From: Desulfamplus sp.
GTDB taxonomy: Bacteria; Desulfobacterota; Desulfobacteria; Desulfobacterales; Desulfobacteraceae
Direction of reading: 5' to 3'
Assembly: GCA_015232465.1 (NCBI GenBank)
Contig: JADFZO010000004.1
Coordinates: 1-51,820 of the forward strand
DNA length: 51,820 nucleotides
Numbering within the stretch: position 1 is the first letter of the stretch; each line of letters starts with the position of its first letter. Positions 8,999 to 17,236 of this stretch are shown piece by piece. Below the pieces are notes generated by a model. It had not been told where the DNA came from. It was given only the letters and a program-made list of their open reading frames with translations, and searched no databases. The translations under genes were made by a program, and so were the position numbers.

Positions 8999-10534
8999 CT
9001 ATTTTTCATTAATAGATGATACTGTCCAGTCTATAAAATTGGCGTTTGGAGAGGTTAAGTGAACCTCATAATTTTTTGCACCAACCTCTATACAAGGTAT
9101 TGTAAGTGATGGGATTTGACCATTACCATCTTGATTAAAAACTATCTCATCAAAATTGGAATCCACATAATTCACAAATGTGTCAAGATTAACCTTAAAA
9201 TTTAATCCATCAACATATTTAAAGTTGATACCAAATTGAAATTCACCAAATTTTAGATTAGGTAGGGTAAATCCAATATCACTCCCAAGTTTAACGCAGC
9301 TATTTTGAGATTGCTGTTTTATTGCCCCATAAATTATTATTTGGCTATTATCAATGTAGTTCCAGCCAGCCTCAAGAATATCAATATCTGTTGTCCCTTC
9401 AGGCAAAGGCTCAACCCTTATTATTGTTACAGAGCGGGTAGCAGCACCAGCATTGTGATCCCATTCATAGGTGTAAGGCCACTTTACATTTTGGTTATCA
9501 GATTTACTTGATTGATCAGGTGGGCTTACAACTTTTTGCGGCACAACAAGCCTATAAGGTCCTTCACCATCAAGTTTATTGTCATCTGTCAAAATACCTG
9601 AATCTAAATAAATTCCCTCTCGCTTTATTGCTAAAATCGCTTTTAACCCATTTTGAACATAAACAGAATCCCCGTGTGTTCTTCCAGAACACGATGGGGC
9701 ACTATAATCGCACCAACCTGTACCTGGGCTTAAAATAGTATCAGCCTCAAGATCATAACTGTAAGTTGCTGGTGGATATTGGTAATTTTGCTCTGGCATA
9801 TCTCCATAAACATGATACATTTCAGCCTTTTCATTGTAGTAGAGCGGGTGATATTGAGACCAGCCATCAGGAGCAAAAACAGTTATTCCAGTTGCACTAT
9901 CTAATATCCCTACATCATCAAGCAGCTCTTTTAATGGAACGCCTGAATATTCAGCATAAAAATCACCTGATCTGCTTGTATTCATAAGCAAAAATTGAGT
10001 GTGTTGTGGCAGCCCCTCAAGCTGAATTCGGGTATAAACTTTAGATGGAGCCATTTTAAGAGATGGTATATCTTTATCATTGCCAGGAAAGCTATTTGCC
10101 AATATCTCATCACGATTTGTTGATCCATCTTGGTCTGAATCCATAAGATCAATTCTACTAATGGCACTTGCACTGCGACCATTATTTTTATAATCTTTTC
10201 CATAAGAGTTAATGGTTTGTTCAATATTAGCGTTTTGTTTGCCATAATCAGTTGTGTAATGGCACCACTGGCAGCTTCCTAATGTTGCTGGTTTGCCTGT
10301 GCTGCTGGTATAGCTTCCCCCAGAGTGGCAAAGGGCACAGTGATCAAGTTTTGTTCCTGCTTTATCGTAGTAAACTTCAAGAAAATTGCCTGAATCTCGC
10401 TCTCCCTCATGGTGGTATGCTGCATAAGTGGTTCCTGCTACAACCATAAAAATAAGAAAAAAAATAGCGGTTAAACACACTTTAAAATTAAACTCTTTTA
10501 TCTTATCTCTCAATTTTGTTTTTACCTGTTCCAT
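8999..10534 (-). CDS. Periplasmic diheme protein with molybdopterin-domain-like region (GEGP-motif type)
   Basis: A 511-residue protein with an N-terminal hydrophobic signal (about 18-38), two haem c motifs CALCH (66-70) and CQWCH (88-92), a calcium-type loop DSDQDGSTNRDE (132-143), then a domain (about 165-385) recalling the sulfite-oxidase-like molybdopterin-binding fold: GVPLKELLDDVG, ITVFAPDGWSQYHPL and DGEGPYRLVVPQ. The last is the motif for which the 'GEGP' diheme proteins are named. I do not see the Mo-ligating Cys of sulfite oxidase, so it may bind no cofactor. It is third in a run after tupA and a porin. Function unknown; periplasmic electron transfer is the safe inference. Confidence 0.75.
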   Translation of the reverse strand: MEQVKTKLRDKIKEFNFKVCLTAIFFLIFMVVAGTTYAAYHHEGERDSGNFLEVYYDKAGTKLDHCALCHSGGSYTSSTGKPATLGSCQWCHYTTDYGKQNANIEQTINSYGKDYKNNGRSASAISRIDLMDSDQDGSTNRDEILANSFPGNDKDIPSLKMAPSKVYTRIQLEGLPQHTQFLLMNTSRSGDFYAEYSGVPLKELLDDVGILDSATGITVFAPDGWSQYHPLYYNEKAEMYHVYGDMPEQNYQYPPATYSYDLEADTILSPGTGWCDYSAPSCSGRTHGDSVYVQNGLKAILAIKREGIYLDSGILTDDNKLDGEGPYRLVVPQKVVSPPDQSSKSDNQNVKWPYTYEWDHNAGAATRSVTIIRVEPLPEGTTDIDILEAGWNYIDNSQIIIYGAIKQQSQNSCVKLGSDIGFTLPNLKFGEFQFGINFKYVDGLNFKVNLDTFVNYVDSNFDEIVFNQDGNGQIPSLTIPCIEVGAKNYEVHLTSPNANFIDWTVSSINEK

Positions 10535-10591
10535 TATTTATCTCCAATAAATTTATCAATTTATAATCAATTAAAAAAATAACTAATTTTG

Positions 10592-11905
10592 TTAAAAATC
10601 CATACTAAGTCTAAGTGTCAAACAACTCTCCTCATCAATATAGTCAACTTTGCCGTCAGGAAGAACTCTTACTTTGATTGGGTCAGAAAAATCGGTGTAT
10701 GAGTAGTCTGCAATAATGCGGCACATTGGAAACAAAATCCAATTTAGAGCTAAACTATAGCCATCTGCATACCTAACAGATACCTTTGAAACTGGATTTA
10801 TCCAATCCTCATCTCCTTCAAAACGCTCTAACCTTGCAGCAAGAACAAAAGCCCCCCAACTCTTTTCAGAAGGGTTAAAAAATCGGTTTGGAAAAATTGG
10901 CTTTAACACACCTTGAGAGAGCGATTGATACTCTCCAGTAATCGCCCAAGCTCCACTTAAATACCATGATGAAAAATCAGCATCAGATGTTGGGGCGTCA
11001 GATGCTGGATCAAGCTCTGAATATTTAAAGCTAATCCTCTCAGCCTGAATTGCAACAGGTCCATAAGTCCATGCAGCTTCTAATCCTGTTCTAACTCTTT
11101 GATCAACATCTTGTATCACTCCAAACTTGGTATTATGGCTAAGTTCATAGATGTTTTTAGATGTTCCAGCCATTCCACTGCTCTTAACCCTTAAATCTAT
11201 GTTTAAGTTATCAGCCTTTACAACAGTTCCAGATAACCCAACCTGAAGAGATTGGATAGGCAGATTTGAGTCAACAAGCTTAAAAGGTGAAAATACGACC
11301 CTTCCAGCCAATTCAGGCTCATCATGCTCATTTCCCCTTGCAGAGCCATCATCTCCATCACCATTGAATAGACCTGCAAAAAGGTGCAAAGAGTCCTGAA
11401 ATAGAGAGCTGTAAAACATAGCTCCAACATCTCTTGAAGGGGCAAGATAGTTAGCCATAGAGCGTTCAGTAAATAAAATAGCACTGTTTTTCTCTAATGC
11501 CTCAAGGCTAAATGGCTCTTGAAATTGACCAAACCTAAAGCCGCTACTGCCATATACTGCCTCTCCATAGGCATCAATAAGGTTACTTGTCTCATTTCCT
11601 TGAAACTCATACTCCATTGCAAATCTAAACCACTGGGTAAGTTGACCGTTAAAGATCAATCTGGCACGGCGAATATCAAATCTGTTATCTGCACGCTCAT
11701 CTTCTGCATAATATCTGTAATCAGATTGAAAAGAGCCACCAAAACGTAACTCCATTCCACCCTCTTCCTCAGATTTTATATAAAATCCACCTTTGTAGCC
11801 TGCAAAAAAGACCCTCTCGGCAACAGCAGTTGTTGATATGGACAAAATTAACAGAATCAGCATGAAGTAAACTATTTTGTTTTTTATATTATGGTGGATA
11901 CTCAT
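10592..11905 (-). CDS. Outer-membrane porin, phosphate-selective OprO/OprP type
   Basis: 437 residues with a signal peptide ending near AVA (about residue 28), then a beta-strand-rich barrel. The early motif LRFGGSFQSDYRYY ... FDIRRARLIFNGQLTQWFRFAMEYEF is the hallmark of the Porin_O_P family, and the chain ends in a terminal Phe (LSMDF), as usual for BamA substrates. Family members pass phosphate, pyrophosphate or other oxyanions. Its place between tupA and the diheme protein makes an oxyanion such as tungstate or molybdate a reasonable guess for the cargo, not a demonstrated one. Confidence 0.85.
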   Translation of the reverse strand: MSIHHNIKNKIVYFMLILLILSISTTAVAERVFFAGYKGGFYIKSEEEGGMELRFGGSFQSDYRYYAEDERADNRFDIRRARLIFNGQLTQWFRFAMEYEFQGNETSNLIDAYGEAVYGSSGFRFGQFQEPFSLEALEKNSAILFTERSMANYLAPSRDVGAMFYSSLFQDSLHLFAGLFNGDGDDGSARGNEHDEPELAGRVVFSPFKLVDSNLPIQSLQVGLSGTVVKADNLNIDLRVKSSGMAGTSKNIYELSHNTKFGVIQDVDQRVRTGLEAAWTYGPVAIQAERISFKYSELDPASDAPTSDADFSSWYLSGAWAITGEYQSLSQGVLKPIFPNRFFNPSEKSWGAFVLAARLERFEGDEDWINPVSKVSVRYADGYSLALNWILFPMCRIIADYSYTDFSDPIKVRVLPDGKVDYIDEESCLTLRLSMDF

Positions 11906-11945
11906 AATTGATATTTTATCCTCATTGTCTTAAAAAAATAATAAA

Positions 11946-11979
11946 TGGTAGGTGATATAAAATCATATCAAACCTACCA
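11946..11979 (-). terminator. Hairpin between tupA and the porin gene
   Basis: Inverted repeat TGGTAGGT (from 11946) / ACCTACCA (to 11979) with an inner ATAT/ATAT pairing. On the minus strand it is followed by an AT-rich stretch ending in a run of T. It could partly terminate the tupA transcript or stabilise its 3' end. Confidence 0.6.
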
Positions 11980-12029
11980 CCTTTATTTGGAGTCTAATAT
12001 CCTTGCAATAGATTTGCTGCTCTAAGAAG

Positions 12030-12884
12030 TTACTTTGCATTTGGTGTAAAGAGGGACTCACCCATTAATTTAAAATCATTTATTAGATTTTGCCCCTTCT
12101 GGCTTGCCATCCAATCTGAAAATTGTTTTGCAAGCTCATATTTTGCTTTAGGGCATTTTTCAGGATTAACAGCAATTACGCTGTATTGATTCAATAATAT
12201 ACCATCTTTTTCCACAATAATATGAAGTTGAGGATTTCCATTTTTTTGTGCCTTATATTTTATGTATGTTCCTCTATCTGTCATTGTGTAAGCTTTTCTC
12301 TCTTCACAAATATTAATAGTTGCAAGCATTCCTTGCCCAGTCTGGATATACCAGCTCTCCTTTTCAGGAATAGCCTTTTGTGAGCTTTTCCATAGCTCAA
12401 GCTCTTTTTTGTGTGTACCAGAATCATCTCCACGACTTGCAAATGCAATTTGCTTTTCTCTGATGGTATTTAGAGCCTCCACAACACTTTTGCCTTTAAC
12501 ACCTGCTGGGTCGTCTGCTGGTCCTATTATTATAAAATCGTTATACATAACCTCTTTGCGATCTTTGCCTGACCCTGCTTCAATATACTTTTTCTCAGCA
12601 TCAGGTGCATGAACCAATAAAACATCAACATCGCAGCTTACCCCAAGTGCAAGAGCTTTTCCAGTACCTGTTGCTGTCCATTTAATCTCAATCCCTGTAT
12701 CTTTTGTGAATAGAGGCATCAGGTAATCAAGAAGACCTGTATCATCGGTACTGGTTGTTGTTGCCATCATCAAGCTCTTTTTGTTTTCAGATGCTTGGGC
12801 GTTTCCAAAACTAACTGTAATAATAAGTGATACTACAAGTGCCATCAAAACTATTTTGCTATTAATCTCTTTAATTTTACCCAT
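12030..12884 (-). CDS. tupA: Tungstate ABC transporter substrate-binding protein
   Basis: A 284-residue periplasmic binding protein with signal peptide (about 1-32). The anion-binding signature ATTTSTDDTGLLDYLMP is typical of TupA, as are TGTGKALALG, DVDVLLVHAPDAE, FIIIGPADDP, ASRGDDSGTH and MTDRGTY. TupA binds tungstate with high selectivity and delivers it to the TupBC permease; no tupB or tupC lies next to it here. Tungsten would supply enzymes such as the AOR at 18.5 kb. It is the first gene of a minus-strand run with the porin and the diheme protein. Two palindromes at 12977-13002 are a likely control site. Confidence 0.93.
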   Translation of the reverse strand: MGKIKEINSKIVLMALVVSLIITVSFGNAQASENKKSLMMATTTSTDDTGLLDYLMPLFTKDTGIEIKWTATGTGKALALGVSCDVDVLLVHAPDAEKKYIEAGSGKDRKEVMYNDFIIIGPADDPAGVKGKSVVEALNTIREKQIAFASRGDDSGTHKKELELWKSSQKAIPEKESWYIQTGQGMLATINICEERKAYTMTDRGTYIKYKAQKNGNPQLHIIVEKDGILLNQYSVIAVNPEKCPKAKYELAKQFSDWMASQKGQNLINDFKLMGESLFTPNAK

Positions 12885-12976
12885 TTTCTCTCCTTGTTAA
12901 AAAACATTACGATTTAAATTTAATTGCCCACCACTCTTTTTAAATAATTAGACTCCAGTAACTCCATCTATTCAGA

Positions 12977-13002
12977 TATGCCATACCTGATATTATGCCA
13001 TA
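12977..13002. promoter_or_regulatory. Tandem TATGCCATA palindromes in the tupA / rdgC-like divergent region
   Basis: TATGCCATA occurs at 12977-12985 and again at 12994-13002, 17 bases apart. Each copy is itself a palindrome (TATG-C-CATA). The pair lies about 90-120 bases before tupA, in the 356-base divergent intergenic region 12885-13240, which holds no gene and is otherwise AT-rich with several promoter-like stretches. Next to it, GCTATAAT and ATAATAGC (13006-13031) form a loose inverted pair. An oxyanion-responsive regulator (ModE or TunR type) is a hypothesis based on the adjacent gene only. Confidence 0.5.
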
Positions 13003-13240
13003 ATTGCTATAATGAAAACAGCTATTATATCAATGAATTTCTTTTGTCAATAACACTATATGGTTCTATTTCATTACACTTTTATTACGCTTTAGATTAA
13101 AAAAATATTTTTATCGTTTTTTAAGAAAAAGTTATTGTGGTAGTATCAGAATTACGCTTTTGATATAGCTTAAAAAAAGATAGTTCTTAATTTAATAATT
13201 TTTAACAATTTAACTAAAAAACATTAAAACTGGAGTATTT

Positions 13241-13879
13241 ATGGGTTTGTTGTCATCAAGCGTATCTGTAGCACGATACAGGGTAGATGGAAAAATTGAA
13301 GATAATGTGATGGAGACCATTCACGCTGGACTTAAACAGAACGCAATCACCACAATTGAAGATGAGTATGCAGAGATTACAATAGGTTGGACACCATTTG
13401 AGAGCAATTTCAATCCTGATTTTGAAACATTTACATTTACATTTGGCGATTTTTTTCTCTTTAGCCTTAGGATAGATAAAAAAAGCCTGCCTGCAAAAAT
13501 TATCCAAAAACATGTTTCAATTGAAATTGGAAAAAAACTTAAAGAGGAGGGGAGGCAGTTTCTATCAAAAAATGAGAAAATTGAGATAAAAGAGAATGTT
13601 ACAGATAAATTGATGCGTCAAATTCCCTCAACACCAAATATCTATGATGTTTTGTGGAGTCATGAGGCTCAAAGGGTTCTATTTTTCTCAACTCAAAAGG
13701 CAGCTAACGAAGAGCTTGAAACCCTATTTACAAAATCATTTAAACTAAGGCTCATAAAACTCTTTCCATTCACAATTATTGAGAGTTCAGATAAGTTTTC
13801 AGATGAAGAGCGAGATGCTGTTCTAAAATTGGCTCCTGCTAATGTCAATCGAGGTAAGGTAATTGGAGATGATTTATAA
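13241..13879 (+). CDS. RdgC-like nucleoid/recombination-associated protein, N-terminal part
   Basis: 212 residues. The opening MGLLSSSVSVARYRVDG, the GW motif (ITIGWTPFE), FTFGDFFLFSLRIDKKSLPAKI, LSKNEKIEIKENV and the late VLFFSTQ ... EELETLFTKSFKLRLIKLFPFT follow the RdgC family in order. RdgC forms a DNA-encircling dimeric ring and limits RecA in Escherichia coli, where it has about 303 residues. Here the C-terminal part is missing and the next gene overlaps by one base (TAATG), suggesting two co-translated halves. ATG with GGAG just upstream supports the start. Confidence 0.8.
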   Translation: MGLLSSSVSVARYRVDGKIEDNVMETIHAGLKQNAITTIEDEYAEITIGWTPFESNFNPDFETFTFTFGDFFLFSLRIDKKSLPAKIIQKHVSIEIGKKLKEEGRQFLSKNEKIEIKENVTDKLMRQIPSTPNIYDVLWSHEAQRVLFFSTQKAANEELETLFTKSFKLRLIKLFPFTIIESSDKFSDEERDAVLKLAPANVNRGKVIGDDL

Positions 13880-14433
13880 TGTATGATATATCGGTAAGTT
13901 ATAATAAATATAAGTTTCTTGGTAATGAGTTTCTTACATGGCTTTGGTATCTTATTGAGAATGATATAAACATAAAAAAGATGGCAGAGGCTCAACTTGC
14001 TCAAGCTCAAATTGAGTGCAACTCAATTGTGTTTGAGATTGGGAACTGCATTGCACTTGAAAACTCTCTTGGTGATGACTCGATTGAGAAGATTTCAATA
14101 AAAGGCGATGATGCAGGTCTTGAAGAGGGAAAAACTGCCCTTAAAAAAGGGGCTGTTGTAACTGATATGAACCTTGTTTTGCGAGTTGATGATAATGAGT
14201 GGAGATTTAACCTAAAGGGCGAAAGTTTAGAGCTAACCTCACTTAAAACGCCAGTTACAGGTAAAATTACTGGTGAAGATGATACTGAAGGTGCTGTTCT
14301 TGAAAAGGTCTTTTTATACAACATGGTTTTTGAAGTTATTGACATCTTGTTTTATATCTTTATTAAAAAAAGAGCCTCAAATGAGTGGAAAACCGTTGAT
14401 ATTAGTGAAATTCAAGAGTGGGTAGAGGAGTAA
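13879..14433 (+). CDS. Partner of the RdgC-like protein (probable second half)
   Basis: 184 residues translated from an ATG overlapping the upstream stop codon. It has a conserved-looking LGNEFLTWLWYLIE segment near residue 14, a beta-rich middle and a helical C-terminus ending in EIQEWVEE. From memory, single-chain or paired RdgC-type proteins of other Desulfobacterota carry a G-x-EFLTWLW segment, so I infer that this is the second subunit of a split RdgC-like protein. That is an inference; no motif by itself fixes the function. Confidence 0.6.
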   Translation: MYDISVSYNKYKFLGNEFLTWLWYLIENDINIKKMAEAQLAQAQIECNSIVFEIGNCIALENSLGDDSIEKISIKGDDAGLEEGKTALKKGAVVTDMNLVLRVDDNEWRFNLKGESLELTSLKTPVTGKITGEDDTEGAVLEKVFLYNMVFEVIDILFYIFIKKRASNEWKTVDISEIQEWVEE

Positions 14434-14441
14434 GTATTAAA

Positions 14442-14599
14442 GTTATGAACACACTATGTTCATAACTATTGAGTTATGAACATCTTTGTTTGAATGTGTT
14501 GATAACTCAATAGTTATGAACATGTTATGAACATAGTTATGAACACTTTTAGGGTGTTATTTTTTCTTTAAAAACAAGTAGTTGACTAAGTTATGAACA
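14442..14599. repeat. Array of GTTATGAACA repeats with long inverted repeats
   Basis: Six direct copies of GTTATGAACA start at 14442, 14473, 14513, 14524, 14536 and 14590. One exact inverted copy (TGTTCATAAC, 14457-14466) and one inverted copy with a single change (TGTTGATAAC, 14497-14506) lie among them. 14441-14467 is an 11-bp-arm palindrome; 14465-14482 and 14497-14514 are 18-bp arms with one mismatch. TTATGAACA differs from the DnaA box TTATNCACA at one base, and a strongly AT-rich tract follows (14612-14660). The array fills most of the 243-base gap between the RdgC-like operon and pepA. No rep gene adjoins it. Origin-like, operator or RNA-hairpin roles are all open. Confidence 0.9.
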
Positions 14600-14676
14600 T
14601 ATCAACACCCCTTATTATTATTATTAGCTTTATAAAATATAAAAATAAAAAAAATCAAACTTAAAGCGGTGAATAT

Positions 14677-16266
14677 ATGAAGACAACAAAAGTTATGGCA
14701 AGTGAACAAAGTATAGATAAGTTTGATGGTGATCTTTTAGTTTACTCTGTTTGTGAACCAGTTAATGGTGAAAAGAGCATTAAATGTGATCCAATAGTAG
14801 AAAAAGAGGTTATCAATGCTTTTCAACTTGGAGATTTTTCAGGTAAAGAGGGGCAGACACTTCTGCTCTATCCAAATGAATCTCAAAAAAGCATTATGTT
14901 ATCAAAAAGGGTTTTGGTTGTTGGTGTTGGTAAATTGGTTGATAAGTTGGGTAAAATAGATATTTACAATCTGCGTGAGCAGTTTAGAAAAGTAGGTGGA
15001 ACTATTGCTTTGATTTCAGAAAAGGTTAAAGCTCAAAAGATTATGATCTCTGTTCCTAATTTTGAAGATGTGCTCTTAAATAACTTAACTTCAGCAGATA
15101 TTGCAGAGTGTTTAGCTGAAGGTATTTTGCTTGGAGATTACCGCTTTTTAAAATACAAAAAAGAGAAAAAAGATGAGCCAGATTATAAAGGTTTAAGTGA
15201 GGTAAAATTTTATCTTGAAAAAGGCTCTAAAACTACAATTTCTCTAATTCGCAAAGCTATTAAACTTGGATTTGTATCTGCTCAATCTGCTTGTCAAGCA
15301 AGAGATATGGCAAATGAGCCGGGCAATGGTTGGAGAGCCTCTGATTTTGCATCTTATGCTCAAGATTTGGCAAATAAATACAATTTTAAATGCACAGTAA
15401 TTGATAAAGAAAAGATGGTTGAACTTAAAATGGGAGGTATTCTTGCTGTTAATAAAGGCTCAGATGAGCCTCCTAAAATGGTAATTTTAGAGTATGTGCC
15501 TAAATTACCTAAAAGATTTGGTGATACTAAAAATATAGATACTATTTTGCTTGTTGGCAAAGGGATAACCTTTGATTCTGGTGGGATATGTCTAAAACAG
15601 CCATCTGGTATGGAGAATATGAAGTATGATATGTGCGGAGGAGCTGCAACTCTTGCTCTTATGCAGGCAGTTGGACAAGAAAGCCCTGAAAATATTTCAG
15701 TTGTGGCAATAGTTCCAGCTACTGATAATTTAACTGGAGGCTCTGCTATGAAGCCTGGGGATATTATCTGCCACTACAACGGCATAACTTCAGAAATTGT
15801 CAATACAGATGCAGAGGGAAGATTAATACTTGCAGATGCCTTAGCATACGGAGTTGAGACTTTTAAGCCTGTTTGTGTTGTTGATATTGCAACCCTTACT
15901 GGTGCTGTTATTATGGGTCTTGGTCATCACTATTCAGCAGTTTTGGGTAATAATGATAAACTTATAAACCAGCTTCAAGAGGCAGCAAAACGTGCTGGAG
16001 AGCCTTTATGGCAGCTTCCTCTTGGAAAAGACTACACAAAACAGATTGAATCTAAAGTGGCTGATATTAAAAATACTGGAGGAAAATCTGCTGGAACAAT
16101 CACAGCAGCAGCATATTTAGAAAAATTTGTGAAAGATACCCCTTGGGCACACATTGATATTGCTGGAACTGCTTGGGAGTTTACAGAAAAGAGCTATATT
16201 CCTAAAGGTGCTTCTGGTATTGGAACTCGCACATTTTTAGAGTTTATTCGGAGTTGGAATTGGTAA
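14677..16266 (+). CDS. pepA: Leucyl aminopeptidase (M17 family)
   Basis: A cytosolic bimetal aminopeptidase of 529 residues, near the family's usual 500. The C-terminal catalytic domain shows KGITFDSGGICLKQP, MKYDMCGGAATLALM, the signature NTDAEGRLILADAL, ATLTGAVIMGLG and HIDIAGTAW, giving the two-metal site and catalytic Lys/Arg. The N-terminal third is the usual macro-like domain. In E. coli the homologue also binds DNA at cer and carAB; the repeat array directly upstream makes that worth remembering, but nothing in the sequence proves it here. An AGCGGTG element precedes the ATG. Confidence 0.95.
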   Translation: MKTTKVMASEQSIDKFDGDLLVYSVCEPVNGEKSIKCDPIVEKEVINAFQLGDFSGKEGQTLLLYPNESQKSIMLSKRVLVVGVGKLVDKLGKIDIYNLREQFRKVGGTIALISEKVKAQKIMISVPNFEDVLLNNLTSADIAECLAEGILLGDYRFLKYKKEKKDEPDYKGLSEVKFYLEKGSKTTISLIRKAIKLGFVSAQSACQARDMANEPGNGWRASDFASYAQDLANKYNFKCTVIDKEKMVELKMGGILAVNKGSDEPPKMVILEYVPKLPKRFGDTKNIDTILLVGKGITFDSGGICLKQPSGMENMKYDMCGGAATLALMQAVGQESPENISVVAIVPATDNLTGGSAMKPGDIICHYNGITSEIVNTDAEGRLILADALAYGVETFKPVCVVDIATLTGAVIMGLGHHYSAVLGNNDKLINQLQEAAKRAGEPLWQLPLGKDYTKQIESKVADIKNTGGKSAGTITAAAYLEKFVKDTPWAHIDIAGTAWEFTEKSYIPKGASGIGTRTFLEFIRSWNW

Positions 16267-16322
16267 ATAAAAGTGGCAGATTTTAAACTATTTAAATAAT
16301 TTTTTAAGGATAATTGAATTTA

Positions 16323-17216
16323 ATGGCAAAAGCTAAAAGTAATGACATTGAGATTGAGTATGAGACGTTTGGAGATTCATCATCACCAGCAGTTGTTTTA
16401 ATTGCTGGACTTGGCGTTCAAATGGTTGGTTGGGATATAAGATTTTGCAAAAAGATGGCAGATAGTGGCTATTATGTTATTAGATTTGATAATAGAGATA
16501 GTGGATTATCAACTCAATGCAATGGAATGAGTATAGAAGAGATTACAAAAAAGATGTTCTCTTTGTTTGTTGGAAAACCTGAGCCTGTTCCATACTCAAT
16601 TGATGATATGGTTGATGATGTTGCTGGATTGCTTGATTTTTTAAACATCTCAAAAGCTCACATTTGCGGAATCTCAATGGGCGGATTTATTGCCCAGACA
16701 TTTGCTATAAACTACCCTAAACGGATTTTAACCTTAACATCTATATATAGCCACATAGGAGACAATTTAGCATTTCAGCCAACACAAGAGGCTGCTGAGG
16801 CAATGCTAACTCCAGCACCTTGTGATCGCAGTGGCTATATTGAGCACATGACCAATCTTTTTAGATTATCTTATGGCAGTGGTTTGCCATTTGATGAGAA
16901 GTTTCACAGAGATTTTGCAGCAAACTCTTATGATCGCTCGTTTTATCCAGATAGTATTGCCCGTCAATATCTTGCAATTTTAACTCAAAACAATAGAAGC
17001 TCATATCTTAAAAATATAACTACTCCATCTCTTGTGATTCATGGAAACGATGATCCGTTAGTTCCGCTCTCAGGTGGCAAGGCAACAGCAGAGTCAATAC
17101 CAAAATCAAAGTTTAAGATAATAGAGGGAATGGGACACGCAATGCCAAATATTGATAATTGGTGGTCAGATATTTTAAATCTGATGTTAGAGCATCAAGA
17201 TAGTCATAAAGATTAA
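16323..17216 (+). CDS. Alpha/beta hydrolase
   Basis: About 297 residues with the classic order: HG-type oxyanion region (LIAGLGVQMVGWD), nucleophile elbow CGISMGG, a late acid (HGNDDPLVPLSGG) and catalytic His (GMGHAMP). No signal peptide. Substrate unknown; the family includes esterases and haloperoxidase-like proteins. I place the start at the ATG at 16323, with AAGGA twelve bases upstream, rather than at the TTG at 16314. It is followed closely by rtcB. Confidence 0.88.
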   Translation: MAKAKSNDIEIEYETFGDSSSPAVVLIAGLGVQMVGWDIRFCKKMADSGYYVIRFDNRDSGLSTQCNGMSIEEITKKMFSLFVGKPEPVPYSIDDMVDDVAGLLDFLNISKAHICGISMGGFIAQTFAINYPKRILTLTSIYSHIGDNLAFQPTQEAAEAMLTPAPCDRSGYIEHMTNLFRLSYGSGLPFDEKFHRDFAANSYDRSFYPDSIARQYLAILTQNNRSSYLKNITTPSLVIHGNDDPLVPLSGGKATAESIPKSKFKIIEGMGHAMPNIDNWWSDILNLMLEHQDSHKD

Positions 17217-17236
17217 ATTTAAAGAGGGAATAATTT

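Noticed and set aside
9257-9270. AGGTAGGGTA in the diheme-protein gene as part of the G-rich word family
   Set aside because: It does not contain GGGNAGGG and lies alone in conserved coding sequence.
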